DNA of 64,000 bases from Marispirochaeta sp963667435. GTDB taxonomy: Bacteria; Spirochaetota; Spirochaetia; JC444; Marispirochaetaceae. How positions within the stretch are numbered: position 1 is the first letter of the stretch; each line of letters opens with the position of its first letter. Positions 34,998 to 42,746 of this stretch are shown one piece after another. Under the pieces are notes generated by a model that was given only the letters and a program-made list of their open reading frames with translations, made no database searches and had not been told where the DNA came from. The position numbers and the translations under genes are program-made. The DNA lies in assembly GCA_963667435.1 (NCBI GenBank), contig OY763414.1:4402001-4466000 (forward strand). The letters are read 5' to 3'.

Positions 34998-35516
34998 ATG
35001 TCAAAAAAATACACAATTCTTTTTCTGCTTTTTGCTGCCATTTTTATAATTGCCGGCTGCCAGACAAGCAGTGATTACCGGTATTACTTTTATCATGGAA
35101 ATCCCGGTGAACGCGAAAATGTTTCTGTTATTGTAATGGACCGCTATCTCTATCCGACAGGTCTTCGTCAGCGTGAGACCGGTGAGGATCTCTGGCCATT
35201 TTCTGATGATCATTTGTGTCCCATGTCCATGCCATACACCTTCGATATACAACCAGGCGGTTATATCCTGAGAACTGTTTATTACAACAGCGGGAAAGCT
35301 GTCGGTGATGCTGTGGAAATTGATATTACTACACAACCGGGGATGATATACTTTCTGTATCCGGAAAACCTGCCGAACAGTACCTGGCGACTCCACCTAA
35401 AGGAGTTTAGTTCCGGTGATGATCTGATTTCCTTCGAAAAAAAAGGAAAAAATCTTCGGGACAGGGTTGAGTTTCACTTTTCTGCATCTTTTTCTCAGTC
35501 GGTTTATCTGGATTAA
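34998..35516 (+). CDS. hypothetical lipoprotein
   Basis: 172 residues. The lipoprotein signal peptide is clear: MSKKYTILFLLFAAIFIIAGC followed by QTSSDYRYYF. The mature part is predicted beta-rich, with FDIQPGGYILRTVYYNSGK and IDITTQPGMIYFLYPENL, reminiscent of small domains in which a lipoprotein formats a surface-exposed beta sandwich (DUF2846-like). No catalytic motif. It is a single gene with an A+T-rich upstream region (TGAAATATGCTATATTGAAATG). Function is unknown. Confidence 0.8.
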   Translation: MSKKYTILFLLFAAIFIIAGCQTSSDYRYYFYHGNPGERENVSVIVMDRYLYPTGLRQRETGEDLWPFSDDHLCPMSMPYTFDIQPGGYILRTVYYNSGKAVGDAVEIDITTQPGMIYFLYPENLPNSTWRLHLKEFSSGDDLISFEKKGKNLRDRVEFHFSASFSQSVYLD

Positions 35517-35633
35517 TCTTCTTCCTGATTGTTTCAGCTGTAAACGAATCGGAATTTCTGCTACACTATTTATTACAAAATCAGTAACTTTCCCGAAGTA
35601 CCATAAGACAGGTCATGGGTTCAGGGTTAACCA

Positions 35634-36365
35634 ATGGAATATTTACAAGCAGCGGTGTCGTTACAGTCTTTAATCAAAGAAATAAATGAAGATATTCTTG
35701 TGGAAACAGGTCCGGCTGATGCCCGGCCTAATAAAATGTGGATAAAAAAAAGCAGTGACGCTATCCGGAAAATCGAGATGGAATCGTTCAGTAATGAATT
35801 TGTGACTTCCACCCTAAATAATCTTGGAGATACCACAGCTTTTGTGGTTACCGATCTGGCTTCCATGGATGTAAAAGGTAAACAGGTTCACTATTTTCTC
35901 TACAAAGCCTACCATTCACTGGTGGAAAAAGGGCTTGTTTACTATCAGATGATCAATCTTGAGACCTTCAACCCCATTGGTACCCTGCAGTTCAGCAATG
36001 TAGAAGATAATATTTTCTATGCAGTAGCAGGCCCTGAGACTGAAGAGAGCAGTTGTAATGCCATGGAGACCGATAAGGTTGTTGAAAACGGCAAAAGCAT
36101 TGTCTTTTTTATCGGACACATGGATGAAACGCGACTGACATATGACATTGAACGTCTGATTTTTGATACTCTGAACAATATTTCAAACCATGAAAAACTT
36201 AAATTTGAATTTATTATTCAGGTAGCCCGGTATGGTATGAAACCTACTAAAGAACTGAGAGAAGAAGTGGAAAGAATAGAAGCATTTACCCGGGCATATC
36301 TTTACCCGGAATATCCCAATGCGTCCTTTGAGTTTACCTTCGAACAGGATAGCAGGGGAATATAA
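35634..36365 (+). CDS. hypothetical protein upstream of lipoate ligase
   Basis: 243-residue soluble protein, not recognised. There is no signal peptide or membrane helix. It is rich in acidic residues, with alternating strands (NLGDTTAFVVTDLAS, KSIVFFIGHMDETRL) and helices (LREEVERIEAFTRAYLYPEYPN). It has no obvious nucleotide or metal motif. The lplA gene begins 25 bases after its stop, so they are probably co-transcribed, and a role linked to lipoylation is conceivable but unsupported by sequence. The RBS is weak (CAGGGTT). Confidence 0.7.
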   Translation: MEYLQAAVSLQSLIKEINEDILVETGPADARPNKMWIKKSSDAIRKIEMESFSNEFVTSTLNNLGDTTAFVVTDLASMDVKGKQVHYFLYKAYHSLVEKGLVYYQMINLETFNPIGTLQFSNVEDNIFYAVAGPETEESSCNAMETDKVVENGKSIVFFIGHMDETRLTYDIERLIFDTLNNISNHEKLKFEFIIQVARYGMKPTKELREEVERIEAFTRAYLYPEYPNASFEFTFEQDSRGI

Positions 36366-36390
36366 TAATTAATTGAACAAAAGGTAGCAC

Positions 36391-37371
36391 ATGTCTGTAC
36401 TGAAGAAGTCTGTATATTTTTCCTCCGGTTTTAATCCTGCAGAGAATCTTGGCCTGGAGGATTATCTGATCTCCATATGTGAGAAGAACGAAGTTATCCT
36501 GTATCTGTGGCAGAATCGGAAGACTATTGTTATAGGGAAGCACCAGAATCCATATAAAGAATGCAACCTGCTTAACCTGAAAAAGGATGGGATTCATCTT
36601 GTAAGAAGGCGATCCGGCGGAGGTGCTGTTTTTCACGATCTGGGCAACCTTAATTTCACCTTCATCGCTCACAGAGAAAACTACGACCAGGACCTGCACT
36701 TCAAGGTGATTCTGGATGCACTGAAACCCTGGGGAATTGAAGCGGAACAGACTGGCAGAAATGACATTGCTGTAGATGGTATGAAATTTTCAGGCAATGC
36801 TTTTATTAATGGAAAGTCGGTTCAGTGTCATCATGGAACACTTCTGGTGGATGTTAACATGAAGGAACTTGGTAACTACTTAACTCCTCCGAAGATTAAG
36901 CTGCAGGACAAGGGGATTGAGTCTGTCCGGTCCAGGGTTGTGAACCTGAAAGATCTGAATGCCGATCTTTCTATCGATGAATTAAAACTGAGTTTAATTG
37001 AAGCCTTTGACCGAACATATTCCGGGATTCTGACTATGAAGGAAACTCCTGACAGCAGTATCATTGCCGGATACAGTTCCTTCTTCTCCGATTGGCAATG
37101 GACCGTTGCCAAGAGTCCAAAAGCATCCATAAGCCATAGTCGCAAATTTGCGTGGGGCGTTATTGTAATGGATCTGTCGGTTGTAGGCGGAACAATTGAG
37201 TCGTGCATTGTCAGCTCCGACAGCCTGCTGGATCAGCCTTTTGAAGATTTAGCCGGCCGTATACATGGTTTGAAGCTGCGGGCATCGGAAATAGGGAATG
37301 TTATTGATGAGCTGTTTTCGGACAGGAAGGTAGCAGAGGATCTTAAGGACCTTGTCAAAGATTTTATATGA
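36391..37371 (+). CDS. lplA: lipoate-protein ligase A
   Basis: 326-residue LplA: activates lipoate with ATP and transfers it to a lysine on E2 or H-protein domains, for scavenging exogenous lipoate. The family motifs are present: RRRSGGGAVFHDLGNLNF (lipoyl-AMP binding), GRNDIAVDGMKFSGNA with the catalytic Lys, and CHHGTLLVDVNM. The C-terminal accessory domain is present (about 240-326), as in full-length E. coli LplA. No glycine-cleavage or dehydrogenase substrate genes are nearby. AAAAGGTAGC precedes the ATG. Confidence 0.94.
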   Translation: MSVLKKSVYFSSGFNPAENLGLEDYLISICEKNEVILYLWQNRKTIVIGKHQNPYKECNLLNLKKDGIHLVRRRSGGGAVFHDLGNLNFTFIAHRENYDQDLHFKVILDALKPWGIEAEQTGRNDIAVDGMKFSGNAFINGKSVQCHHGTLLVDVNMKELGNYLTPPKIKLQDKGIESVRSRVVNLKDLNADLSIDELKLSLIEAFDRTYSGILTMKETPDSSIIAGYSSFFSDWQWTVAKSPKASISHSRKFAWGVIVMDLSVVGGTIESCIVSSDSLLDQPFEDLAGRIHGLKLRASEIGNVIDELFSDRKVAEDLKDLVKDFI

Positions 37372-37543
37372 GATACGCGTTATATCCGTTTGGACGAGTG
37401 TGTGCTCAAAGGTTCTCCCACAGTTTGAAGAGGCGTATTAAGGGTGTTAAGTTAATACGAATAGTTTATAAGTAATTATTTTATAAATCGAAGTTATTAG
37501 CTTGAAAGGGAAATAAGGATTGTTCTACTGAGTCGAAACTCAA

Positions 37544-37945
37544 CTATTTATGCTGGAAATAGTATTCTGCATATTTCTTATCTTCTACAAGTATATGGTC
37601 TTTAATCCATTCTCGTAATTCCCTGGTTAACCCCATGGTTACTACCGTCTCTTCGTTACTGATTTTTATTTTATAATCCCGTATGGTATTTTTTATTGAT
37701 TCATGTATTTTAATATGCTCTGAAAGACCCGGGTATTGAATACTGGACATCAGTTTCTCTTCTTCCGAGAAATGATACTCTGTATATTCATATACCTTTT
37801 CAACGAGGTTTTGTGTATTCTCCTTGAGAAGACCGCTTGTCAGATTTTCATAGAACTCATTGATAATACCGACAAACTGTTTGTGCTGGGTATCTATTGC
37901 TTCTATTCCTAAAAGATAGTCATTGTTCCATTGGATAAGTGCCAT
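37544..37945 (-). CDS. bacteriohemerythrin
   Basis: 133-residue single-domain bacteriohemerythrin, a four-helix bundle with a non-heme di-iron O2 site. All expected ligands are seen: His in DTQHKQF, His and Glu in YHFSEEE, the H-x3-H pair in SEHIKIHESI, and His and Asp in KDHILVEDKKY. It can carry or sense O2 or NO in an organism that mostly avoids oxygen. A frameshifted paralogue lies directly upstream on the same strand, so this is a tandem duplication. Confidence 0.94.
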   Translation of the reverse strand: MALIQWNNDYLLGIEAIDTQHKQFVGIINEFYENLTSGLLKENTQNLVEKVYEYTEYHFSEEEKLMSSIQYPGLSEHIKIHESIKNTIRDYKIKISNEETVVTMGLTRELREWIKDHILVEDKKYAEYYFQHK

Positions 37946-37987
37946 AATTTACCTCTTCATGGTATTGATATTTGAAGATTTGATCTC

Positions 37988-38391
37988 TCACTGTTTTTTT
38001 GTCAGGTATAAATTTGCATATTTCTTATCCTCAATCAGAATATGCTGCTTAAACCAGGACTTAAGTTCGGATGTTATGGATATGGAAACAATATTCTTTC
38101 CACTGTGTATCCGATTTCTGAATTCTTCTACTTGCGAAGTGATCCTACAGTGCATTGCTTTCTGTTCAGCGAGCTCCTGAAATCCGATTCGGCTCATTAG
38201 AACTTCCTCTTCACGAAAATGATACTGAGTATAGTTGTATATTTCATCAATCATTTCTTTCAGGTTGTCGCTGATTTCTTTTCCGAAAGGTGATCATAGA
38301 AATTATTTAGTATTTCAAGCCACTTTTTATGTTGCATGTCCATTTCCGGAATCCCCAGCTCAAACTTTGTCGACCATTGCAGAAAACCCAT
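37988..38391 (-). pseudogene. second bacteriohemerythrin, frameshifted and missing one ligand
   Basis: From ATG 38391 the frame reads MGFLQWSTKFELGIPEMDMQ and stops after 43 residues. One extra base in the short A run opposite 38279-38282 restores LSEKEISDNLKEMIDE and a 134-residue protein matching its neighbour. His ligands in MQHKKW, YHFREEE and KQHILIEDKKY remain, but the H-x3-H pair reads EQKAMH, so the first His of that pair is Gln. Loss of a ligand and of frame together favour true decay over a read error. Confidence 0.8.
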
Positions 38392-38451
38392 AATTGCCTT
38401 CTTTTGAATCTTTAGTACATTGGTCTGTTAAAAAGTATAGAGAGAACAATT

Positions 38452-38628
38452 ATGAATGCAAATTTAAGAGCTGAATCAAACATGCGAATTGTTTATCATA
38501 ATGGACAATTTTTTCTGGTTAAAAAAAGGTTCCTCTCCTGGAAAGTTAGACCTAATCTGAATTTTTCTTCTGACATATGTCGAAAATGTAAGGGGTTTGT
38601 TGAATTCGTTCTTTCGGCTGGTCGGTAG
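38452..38628 (+). CDS. possible small protein with a CxxC motif
   Basis: 58-residue open frame, ATG 38452 to TAG 38628, in a 481-base stretch that otherwise lacks an intact gene. It is basic, with MRIVYHNGQFFLVKKRFLSW and a late CRKC. The upstream AGAGAG is a weak RBS. It resembles nothing I recognise. It could be a small metal-binding protein or chance, since no family supports it. It sits between the dead hemerythrin and the dead coiled-coil copy. Confidence 0.3.
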   Translation: MNANLRAESNMRIVYHNGQFFLVKKRFLSWKVRPNLNFSSDICRKCKGFVEFVLSAGR

Positions 38629-38709
38629 ATTTCAAAGATACAGCCATATCTGAGGTATAAAGGCAGGTGTTGCGGTATTAAAAGATGAAATGGATGTATA
38701 TTGGAGGAG

Positions 38710-38804
38710 ATGACCGTGGAATCACTGGAAACATACTTAAGCAGGAGCTTGAAGGGGCCTTTGAAGTAAAGGATAAAGAATTCCTGCACCGAATATTTAA
38801 ATAA
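38710..38804 (+). pseudogene. decayed copy of the 5' end of the coiled-coil gene at 8080
   Basis: The 16 bases AGGAGATGACCGTGGA, RBS to start, are identical to those at 8069-8084. After a frame change the segment encodes ELEGAFEVKDKEFLHR, close to ELEDAFEVKNRGSLHR of the intact protein, and then ends at TAA 38802. The whole coiled-coil repeat and membrane anchor are missing. Confidence 0.75.
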
Positions 38805-38872
38805 CAGATAAATAATCTTATATATGCATAAATAAACTTGTTGTGAAGTTTTAGATACTCTATACTTTTTCC

Positions 38873-40363
38873 ATGTTCATAAATGTACTCTGTACCTGGT
38901 TAGGGCAGCATGACTTAAATGCAGCAAATGATGCTGGAAAAGAAGAGACCGGGCCGATTGGCTCCGCTCTGGAAACCGGCCGGTATGTTCGTGCTGTTAT
39001 ATTAAGCAACTATCCGGAAGACCGCAGCAGGAATTACTGTTCCTGGCTTGAAATAATGTATCCAAAAGTAAACTGCGATCTGCGGCAGGTATCGCTTACC
39101 AGCCCGACCAACTACGAGGAAATCTATAACGCCGCTGATACTGTTTTAAACGAGCTTCACAACGGTGATAACAAGCTTACTTTTCACCTGAGCCCCGGAA
39201 CACCTGCTATGGCGGCGGTTTGGATACTGCTTGCCAGCGGAAAATACGAAGCGTCTCTTGTTGAAGCACATCTTTCCACCGGATTAAAAGATGTACATCT
39301 TCCTTTTGATATACTTGCCGCTTACAGACCGGCAAAGGGGCTGGAACATCATATTTCAGCCATAGATGACAAGCTGCTTCCTCAAAGCCCGGCATTCGAT
39401 GCAATTATCCACAGCTCCGATGAAATGAAGCGAGCTGTTGCAAAAGCAAAGCGAGCTGCCGTTTTTGAGGTACCGGTTCTTCTGCTTGGTGAATCCGGCA
39501 CTGGTAAAGAGCTTTTTGCAAAGGCTATTCATAATGCGTCAAGCAGAAAGGACAGATCTTTTGTTCCGGTTAACTGCGGGGCAATTCCTGAAAGCCTGGC
39601 AGAATCTGCCCTGTTCGGGCATGCAAAAGGTGCATTTACCGGAGCTGTGGAGGCACGGTCGGGATTCATTGAACAGGCCGACGGAGGAACCCTGTTTCTG
39701 GATGAAATAGGGGAATTGTCTAAAGATCTTCAAGTGAAACTGCTCCGTGTTTTGAATGATAAGAGGATTGTCAGGGTTGGCGAATCAAGAGAACGAGAGG
39801 TTGATTTCCGACTTGTAAGTGCCACAAACCGAACAATTGCAAAAGAGACAGAAGATACTGCCTTTCGGCCTGATCTTTTCCACCGTATTGCAGTTGGAAT
39901 AATAAAGTTGTCTCCATTAAGGGAGCGGGGCGGGGATTTGCCTCTGTTGGTTGAGCATATCTGCAATAATCTCAATAGGGAGTTTTCCTCTACCCATGGC
40001 TGGGAGGAGAAGTGCCTTTCTGTGGGTGCAATGAAAGTAATTACCGAGCATTCCTGGCCGGGAAATATCCGGGAGTTGATTAACACACTTACCAGGGCCT
40101 TTGTGTTCTCCGGAGAAAAAGAGCTTGATGAGACAGCCATTAGAGATGCGCTGCTGGATGCAGGAAGTGATACAGATAACGTACTTGATAAGCCCCTGGG
40201 TAACGGGTTTTCCATCGAGGGAGTTATCGCCGATGCGGCGGTACATTATTTAGAAAGAGCCATGAAACAAGCCAACGGCAATAAAACCCGGGCGGCTGAA
40301 TTGTTAGGGCTTGCGAGTTATCAGACGTTGGGGAACTGGTTGGAGAAGTATGGGGTTGGGTGA
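38873..40363 (+). CDS. sigma-54 activator with CARF-like N-terminal sensor (RtcR-type architecture)
   Basis: 496 residues in three parts. Residues 1-150 form no receiver, GAF or PAS domain. They look like a CARF/Rossmann-like fold: VNVLCTWLGQHD opening strand, a long helix, then TFHLSPGTPAMAAVWILLA (Ser107-Thr110 turn followed by a helix), as in the ligand turn of CARF proteins and RtcR. Residues about 175-410 are a sigma-54 AAA+ domain with Walker A GESGTGKE (206-213), GAFTGA (253-258) and Walker B TLFLDEIGEL. A Fis-type HTH ends it (NKTRAAELLGLASYQTLGNWL). It would open sigma-54 promoters on binding a nucleotide or RNA-derived ligand. No rtcBA or CRISPR genes are nearby; targets are unknown. 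Confidence 0.88.
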   Translation: MFINVLCTWLGQHDLNAANDAGKEETGPIGSALETGRYVRAVILSNYPEDRSRNYCSWLEIMYPKVNCDLRQVSLTSPTNYEEIYNAADTVLNELHNGDNKLTFHLSPGTPAMAAVWILLASGKYEASLVEAHLSTGLKDVHLPFDILAAYRPAKGLEHHISAIDDKLLPQSPAFDAIIHSSDEMKRAVAKAKRAAVFEVPVLLLGESGTGKELFAKAIHNASSRKDRSFVPVNCGAIPESLAESALFGHAKGAFTGAVEARSGFIEQADGGTLFLDEIGELSKDLQVKLLRVLNDKRIVRVGESREREVDFRLVSATNRTIAKETEDTAFRPDLFHRIAVGIIKLSPLRERGGDLPLLVEHICNNLNREFSSTHGWEEKCLSVGAMKVITEHSWPGNIRELINTLTRAFVFSGEKELDETAIRDALLDAGSDTDNVLDKPLGNGFSIEGVIADAAVHYLERAMKQANGNKTRAAELLGLASYQTLGNWLEKYGVG

Positions 40364-40364
40364 C

Positions 40365-41471
40365 TTAGAGAATGTCGCAGATACAGATGTTGCGGCTCTT
40401 CTGTTTTGCAGTGTATAGAAATATATCAGCTCGCTTAATAAGCTGTTCCACTGTCTCTCCATGCCTTACCTCAGTGACACCGAAACTTGCGGTTATCTTC
40501 CAGCTGATCTGACTGAACTGATGGTTTTCTATGCTTGTGCGAATACGTTCTGCTGTATCGGAGGCTTCCTGAAGCTTTGCGGCGGGCAGCACAATCATAA
40601 ACTCTTCTCCTCCGTATCGAACTACAAGGTCGGATTCCCGGGAAGTTGACAATAGCTGTCGTGCAAAAGAGACCAATACCTGGTCGCCCATATCATGGCC
40701 ATAGGTATCGTTTACCCGCTTGAAGAAATCTATATCACCAAGAATTATAGAAAATGGAAAATCCATTCTTTTGAAAATGGCCATTTGATGAATAAGAAAA
40801 TCAATCAGATACCTCCGGTTGTATAGTCCTGTTAGAGGATCGCGTATGGAAAGTTCTTTGAGTTTCCTGTTTGATTCTTCGAGGTCCTGTTTCGCGGCGA
40901 ATAAAGTATAGTGCATATCTTCTCTGGAAAAAGCGAAATAGACGGAAGCGGTGGAAAAGGCCAGTAAAGGCAGTAACGCAAATATACGAAAATACGCATC
41001 GGCAGTTGTTGTGTATACTATAACAAAGAGAAGAAAACCTGCACTGTGAATAATCAGGTGCGGGATATGTCCCGCTCTGTAGATGAATCCCAGCATCATG
41101 CTGGCAAAAATGTAGGCCGTGTAATTGAAGGCATTCAAATCGTAAATCTGGGTATCAAAAAAATCAAGCAGACTCAGACCTACCAGCAGTAGAAAGTATA
41201 TCAGGCTGATGCAGAAGATCATGTGATCGATGAAACGGTATCTACCGGCTTTGAAGGTAATAGGCATGGCTATGCGAAAGCCTATGGAAAAGAGTGTCAC
41301 CGCGACATAGATAAGCAGATAAACAGGATACACTTCCTCATACCGCAGCAGATAATAAATATTGCGGGCAGCAAACAGTGTGCCTAAAAAGGCAAATAAT
41401 AGGAGAATGGAATTATAACGAAAATAATTACTCGCTGTCCGTGCTTCGAGATATTTCTGATGATTGCTCAT
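40365..41471 (-). CDS. membrane-bound diguanylate cyclase
   Basis: 368 residues. About six transmembrane helices (residues about 20-180) form the input region. A GGDEF domain follows: RDPLTGLYNRRYL start, DIDFFKRVNDTYGHDMGD, active-site RYGGEEF. An inhibitory-site RxxD is at the right place (RESD five residues before GGEEF), so product feedback is expected. It makes c-di-GMP from GTP. It is convergent with the sigma-54 activator, stops 1 base apart. No phosphodiesterase is intact nearby, but an HD-GYP remnant lies about 1 kb away. Confidence 0.94.
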   Translation of the reverse strand: MSNHQKYLEARTASNYFRYNSILLLFAFLGTLFAARNIYYLLRYEEVYPVYLLIYVAVTLFSIGFRIAMPITFKAGRYRFIDHMIFCISLIYFLLLVGLSLLDFFDTQIYDLNAFNYTAYIFASMMLGFIYRAGHIPHLIIHSAGFLLFVIVYTTTADAYFRIFALLPLLAFSTASVYFAFSREDMHYTLFAAKQDLEESNRKLKELSIRDPLTGLYNRRYLIDFLIHQMAIFKRMDFPFSIILGDIDFFKRVNDTYGHDMGDQVLVSFARQLLSTSRESDLVVRYGGEEFMIVLPAAKLQEASDTAERIRTSIENHQFSQISWKITASFGVTEVRHGETVEQLIKRADIFLYTAKQKSRNICICDIL

Positions 41472-41647
41472 TCTTTATGCAGCCTGTCTTTGCTGTTTTT
41501 AAGATGACATATAGGTATAGCCCTATCGGCCGACCGACAAAAATTCAATGGTTTATATACATTATAATCAGATAGTGAAAAGTGCAAGAATTATCTGCAA
41601 TATTTTTGAGTAATACAGTAATGGTATGCCTTTTTCCTGATTAGTTA

Positions 41648-42001
41648 ATGGATACATACTACTCCTTTCAGATAACAGTGTGCATGGATAGCAGAAAGGT
41701 AAAACAGCGGCTGGCGAATTCAATTAAAAAGCTCATGGAGCATTCTTCTCTGGAGCGTATTACCGTTAAAAATATTGTACAGGATGCCGGAGTTACCCGG
41801 CAGACCTTCTATCGTCACTTTCAGGACAAGTATGACCTGGTGAACTGGTATTTTGATGTACTGGTCCGGAGGTGTTTTGAAAAGATGGGAGTTACCCTTA
41901 CTCTGCGGGAAGGATTGATTCTCAAGTTTGATTTTATAAGACGGGAGGCTGTATTCTTTTTCCAGGCCTTTAGCTCCACAGATTGCAACTCCATAGAGCA
42001 G
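41648..42001 (+). pseudogene. truncated TetR regulator (DhaS-like), fused by deletion to an alcohol dehydrogenase tail
   Basis: The N-terminal TetR DNA-binding domain is clear: KLMEHSSLERITVKNIVQDA, then GVTRQTFYRHFQDKYDLVNWYF. The ligand domain starts in the DhaS style (FIRREAVFFFQAFSSTDCNSI) but coding continuity breaks at about 42000, after roughly 118 residues instead of about 180. The next bases belong to the 3' end of another gene. As written it would give 126 residues with a foreign tail, and could still bind DNA. The missing part implies a deletion of the intervening DNA. Confidence 0.75.
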
Positions 42002-42315
42002 CATGTGCTATCCTGCTGCCCACGGTAATGGAGTACAATGCAGAAAACAGCGGTGAACGGTACCGGGAGATTGCCAGGGTACTGGGGGTTAAGAATACCG
42101 AGAGCATGAGCCAGGCAGAGTACAGAAAAGCAGCTGTTGATGCTGTACGGTCACTTTCTGTTGATGTCGGAATCCCCCAGGACCTGAAGGGTATTCTGAA
42201 AGAAGACGATCTTGATTATCTGACAGAATCTGCAATGGTCGATGCCTGTACTCCGGGAAATCCGAAGGATCCCTCTAAAGAAGATATTCTCGCTTTATAT
42301 AAATCTTTAATGTAG
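42002..42315 (+). pseudogene. 3' fragment of iron-containing alcohol dehydrogenase
   Basis: Only about the last 104 residues of a roughly 385-residue iron-dependent alcohol dehydrogenase/lactaldehyde reductase remain: AILLPTVMEYNAENSGERY, DVGIPQDLKGILKEDDLDYL, then DACTPGNPKDPSKEDILALY, a common ending for the family. Its 5' portion, including cofactor and iron sites, is gone. It is joined in a different frame to a TetR fragment and ends before an intact terminator hairpin. Confidence 0.8.
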
Positions 42316-42348
42316 TACTTATCAATTTTTGCTCACCAGTACATATTC

Positions 42349-42388
42349 CCGGCCTGTTCAGCATTTTGGACAGGCCGGTTTCTATTTC
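42349..42388 (+). terminator. terminator left from the alcohol dehydrogenase gene
   Basis: CCGGCCTGT (42349-42357) pairs with ACAGGCCGG (42370-42378) around a 12-base loop, followed by TTTCTATTTCTT. It sits 33 bases after the dehydrogenase fragment stop. Confidence 0.8.
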
Positions 42389-42454
42389 TTCTGTCGACCA
42401 GTAAATAAACATCAGCTATTACAGTGAATGCAGGTAAAACCATATCTATCAGGA

Positions 42455-42649
42455 ATAGAATTCCTGCAGTCGGCAATGGATATTCCCTGCTGGCATTATG
42501 AAAAATAGGACGGCACCGGTTACTCCCGAGGGCTGAAGGGAGCAGCTATCCCGTTTTCCGCAAGAGCTTTTAGAATTGTGGATGTGTATGATGCATTAAC
42601 CTCGGACAGTATCTATTGCTGCGCCTGGGAGAAGAAGAGTGTGATATAA
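42455..42649 (+). pseudogene. remnant of an HD-GYP phosphodiesterase domain
   Basis: One frame from 42455 reads IEFLQSAMDIPCWHYEK, stop, DGTGYSRGLKGAAIPFSARA, FRIVDVYDALTSD and ends at TAA 42647. This matches the HD-GYP core (HHEKWDGTGYPRGLKGEEIP...RIFTIVDVYDALTSDRPYR). The stop is TAG (42506-42508) where Trp (TGG) is expected. Upstream HD residues and the rest of the protein are missing, so it cannot be active. Confidence 0.8.
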
Positions 42650-42746
42650 TATCTGTAGCGAGAGTCGTGCAAACAAATTGAGCTGAAGGTGGTAGCGGCG
42701 TTTTTGAGTATTATTGGTAAGGTGTAGCAGGAAGGAGGAAGATCCC

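Noticed and set aside
38640..38700. Possible -24/-12 promoter (GGCAGGTGTTGC) before the sigma-54 activator
   Set aside because: The GG-GC spacing is 8 bases instead of the required 10, so it does not fit.
38496..38789. Minus-strand 97-codon open frame
   Set aside because: No RBS or family resemblance; it overlaps a recognisable remnant of the coiled-coil gene on the plus strand.
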